A stretch of 64,000 bases of DNA, taken from Alcanivorax limicola (GTDB lineage: Bacteria; Pseudomonadota; Gammaproteobacteria; Pseudomonadales; Alcanivoracaceae). This document shows positions 63,026 through 64,000 of this stretch, in pieces; positions within the stretch are counted from its first letter, which is position 1; each line of letters begins with the position of its first letter. The DNA lies in assembly GCF_019931215.1 (NCBI RefSeq), contig NZ_JAIOUB010000002.1, positions 310,001-374,000 on the forward strand, in the 5' to 3' direction. A model generated the notes under the pieces. It did no database searches. It was not told the origin of the DNA and was given only the letters and a program-made list of their open reading frames with translations. The translations under genes and the position numbers were made by a program.

Positions 63026-63391
63026 TTACGGTGCTGCCGGCGGCGTGCTATCCGGACCGCCCGGCGTGCCGTCAGGCTTGCCTCCACCTGCACCAAATCC
63101 GGCGCCAAGCTGGCGACGCTCACGGGCGCCACGCGCCGTCTCGCGGCCGGTCTCTTCCCGTCTTTCGCGCGCCTGGTTTGCTGTTTCCAGGCCAGCCGCT
63201 GAACGCTGCTTCGCTTCTTCGCTGGCCGTTTCCGGCAGTGACAGTTGCTCTGCAATCATGTCCGGCTCGGCTTCCGCCTCGACAACCACTTCGATAGTGG
63301 CCTCTTCATCTGCAGCACTGGCCACGAGCGGCATCGCGACAATGCCAAAAGGCAGTATGCCAATCATCAGCTTTCTGAGCATATCCATCAT
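63026..63391 (-). CDS. Small exported charged protein of unknown function
   Basis: 121 residues from ATG at 63391, with GGAGA a few bases before. A signal peptide (MIGILPFGIVAMPLVASA, cleavage after ASAA) is followed by an acidic stretch (EATIEVVVEAEAEPD), a Glu/Arg/Gln-rich helix likely to form a coiled coil (about 55-95, ANQARERREETGRETARGARERRQ-like) and a Gly/Pro-rich tail. No family recognised. It sits next to the beta-barrel gene on the same strand, with its own strong terminator, and is probably periplasmic. Confidence 0.72.
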   Translation of the reverse strand: MMDMLRKLMIGILPFGIVAMPLVASAADEEATIEVVVEAEAEPDMIAEQLSLPETASEEAKQRSAAGLETANQARERREETGRETARGARERRQLGAGFGAGGGKPDGTPGGPDSTPPAAP

Positions 63392-63518
63392 CACGTCTCC
63401 GTATGGTGAAAGATGCCGGATCTCATGCCATGCCGGCATAGCGGCAACCCGCTGTCATTCAGCATGCTGTTATCTGTGACACGACTGTGAACCCTGAAAG
63501 GTTCCTTTCCGGAGCACC

Positions 63519-64000
63519 TTACGGAACAAGAATTTCCAGGCCGAGCTGAAATTCGTGACGTTGGTAACGATTGTTCGCGATAGTGCTGTCGTTATCCGTG
63601 TAATCTATCTGGCCAAACAGCACCCAGTTGGTACGGATATACCGATCGGCTCGCAGGCTGACCGTCAACATGTCATCCAGGCGCTGCACGCGCTCATCAC
63701 CGATGCGATAGCGTCTCTGATAATGGCTGTGTTCATAGCCGAGCGTTGAGGTGACCGTCCATAGGTTGATGGGGTAGCGCAGAGACAGTCGTAACCGGTG
63801 TCGCAGCGGGGAGAAGCTGGCAAAATCATCTTCGCTGCGAAGATCGCTGCGGTCGTTGGCTTCAATACGGTAGGCACTCTGAAGCCGGCCCGCCTGCACC
63901 GGGGTACTCCAGCGCATATGCCCCCGCACGCGCCATCCATCCAGATATTCAAAGTTGCTGCCAGCCTGGACGCGATCAACATCCAGCCCCGCACCAACAA
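63519..64000 (-). CDS. Outer-membrane beta-barrel protein, 5' part beyond the window
   Basis: The frame is open to the end of the window, so the N-terminus is missing. About 160 residues are seen, made of alternating hydrophobic/polar strands (RLRLSLRYPI, VTSTLGYEHSHY, LTVSLRADRYI, WVLFGQIDY, HEFQLGLEILVP) separated by short polar turns, which is the pattern of an outer-membrane barrel; the last strand ends near the C-terminus. It resembles the C-terminal part of BBP2-type beta-barrel proteins linked with exopolysaccharide or exosortase clusters, but this is a weak guess. 79 bp separate it from the small exported protein gene. Confidence 0.6.
   Translation of the reverse strand, partial: VGAGLDVDRVQAGSNFEYLDGWRVRGHMRWSTPVQAGRLQSAYRIEANDRSDLRSEDDFASFSPLRHRLRLSLRYPINLWTVTSTLGYEHSHYQRRYRIGDERVQRLDDMLTVSLRADRYIRTNWVLFGQIDYTDNDSTIANNRYQRHEFQLGLEILVP

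Noticed and set aside
62753-63255. Open frames on both strands between fumC and the small exported protein
   Set aside because: Both cross a strong terminator and overlap a better supported gene; their proteins are Arg/Pro/Ala-rich low-complexity sequence.

Overview
The window looks like about 64 kb of core chromosome from a high-GC marine, lipid-storing gammaproteobacterium, most likely Alcanivorax or a close relative. The best evidence is the wax ester synthase/diacylglycerol acyltransferase at 30497-31873, which I recognise as very close to Alcanivorax AtfA1. Acyl-CoA dehydrogenase, medium/long-chain acyl-CoA ligase, fatty-acid-hydroxylase and hotdog thioesterase genes point the same way. 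I saw no rRNA, tRNA, insertion sequence, prophage or CRISPR array.

Layout. 1-5087: a c-di-GMP GGDEF/EAL protein cut by the window edge, the Mg2+ channel gene mgtE and an exported minimal ATP-dependent DNA ligase. 5088-20079: a long minus-strand block in transcription order mnmG-rsmG-parA-parB-atpI-atpB-atpE-atpF-atpH-atpA-atpG-atpD-atpC-glmU-glmS, the order usually found near the gammaproteobacterial replication origin. The usual partner mnmE is missing upstream of mnmG, and I found no parS site or DnaA-box cluster. 20233-29395: membrane fatty acid hydroxylase with a divergent LysR regulator, a CvrA/NhaP2-type antiporter, a frameshifted Ntn-hydrolase gene, an acyl-CoA dehydrogenase and a 7TMR-DISM hybrid kinase. 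29648-34099: SDR plus wax ester synthase, then the slipin/NfeD-protease pair. 34432-40763: cold-shock protein, GIY-YIG protein, a small membrane protein, a HopJ-family protein, rapA, an unknown small protein and a permease.

40839-45458: the region that best repays attention. A 7TM-GAF histidine kinase overlaps by 4 bp a soluble protein with a receiver domain followed by a kinase transmitter. It converges on a hotdog thioesterase of the enediyne/PKS type, whose upstream region carries two near-perfect inverted repeats. The palindrome TAACGTTA occurs upstream of both units. 45649-64000: AsmA-family protein, COG3650-like lipoprotein, pdxH, htpG with a heat-shock-like promoter, gdhA, a three-gene MacB/DevBCA-type exporter, a YgjP metalloprotease, a CBS-domain histidine kinase with a tandem-receiver partner, acyl-CoA ligase with fumC, a small exported protein and a truncated beta-barrel protein.

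Taken together the genes describe housekeeping (ATP synthesis, cell-wall precursor UDP-GlcNAc, chromosome partition, tRNA modification) mixed with fatty-acid activation, oxidation and storage, and with several signalling proteins that feed into each other or into c-di-GMP. Starts were moved inward from the longest reading frame wherever a ribosome-binding site or a signal peptide decided the matter. All homology statements come from recognising motifs by eye, not from a database search.
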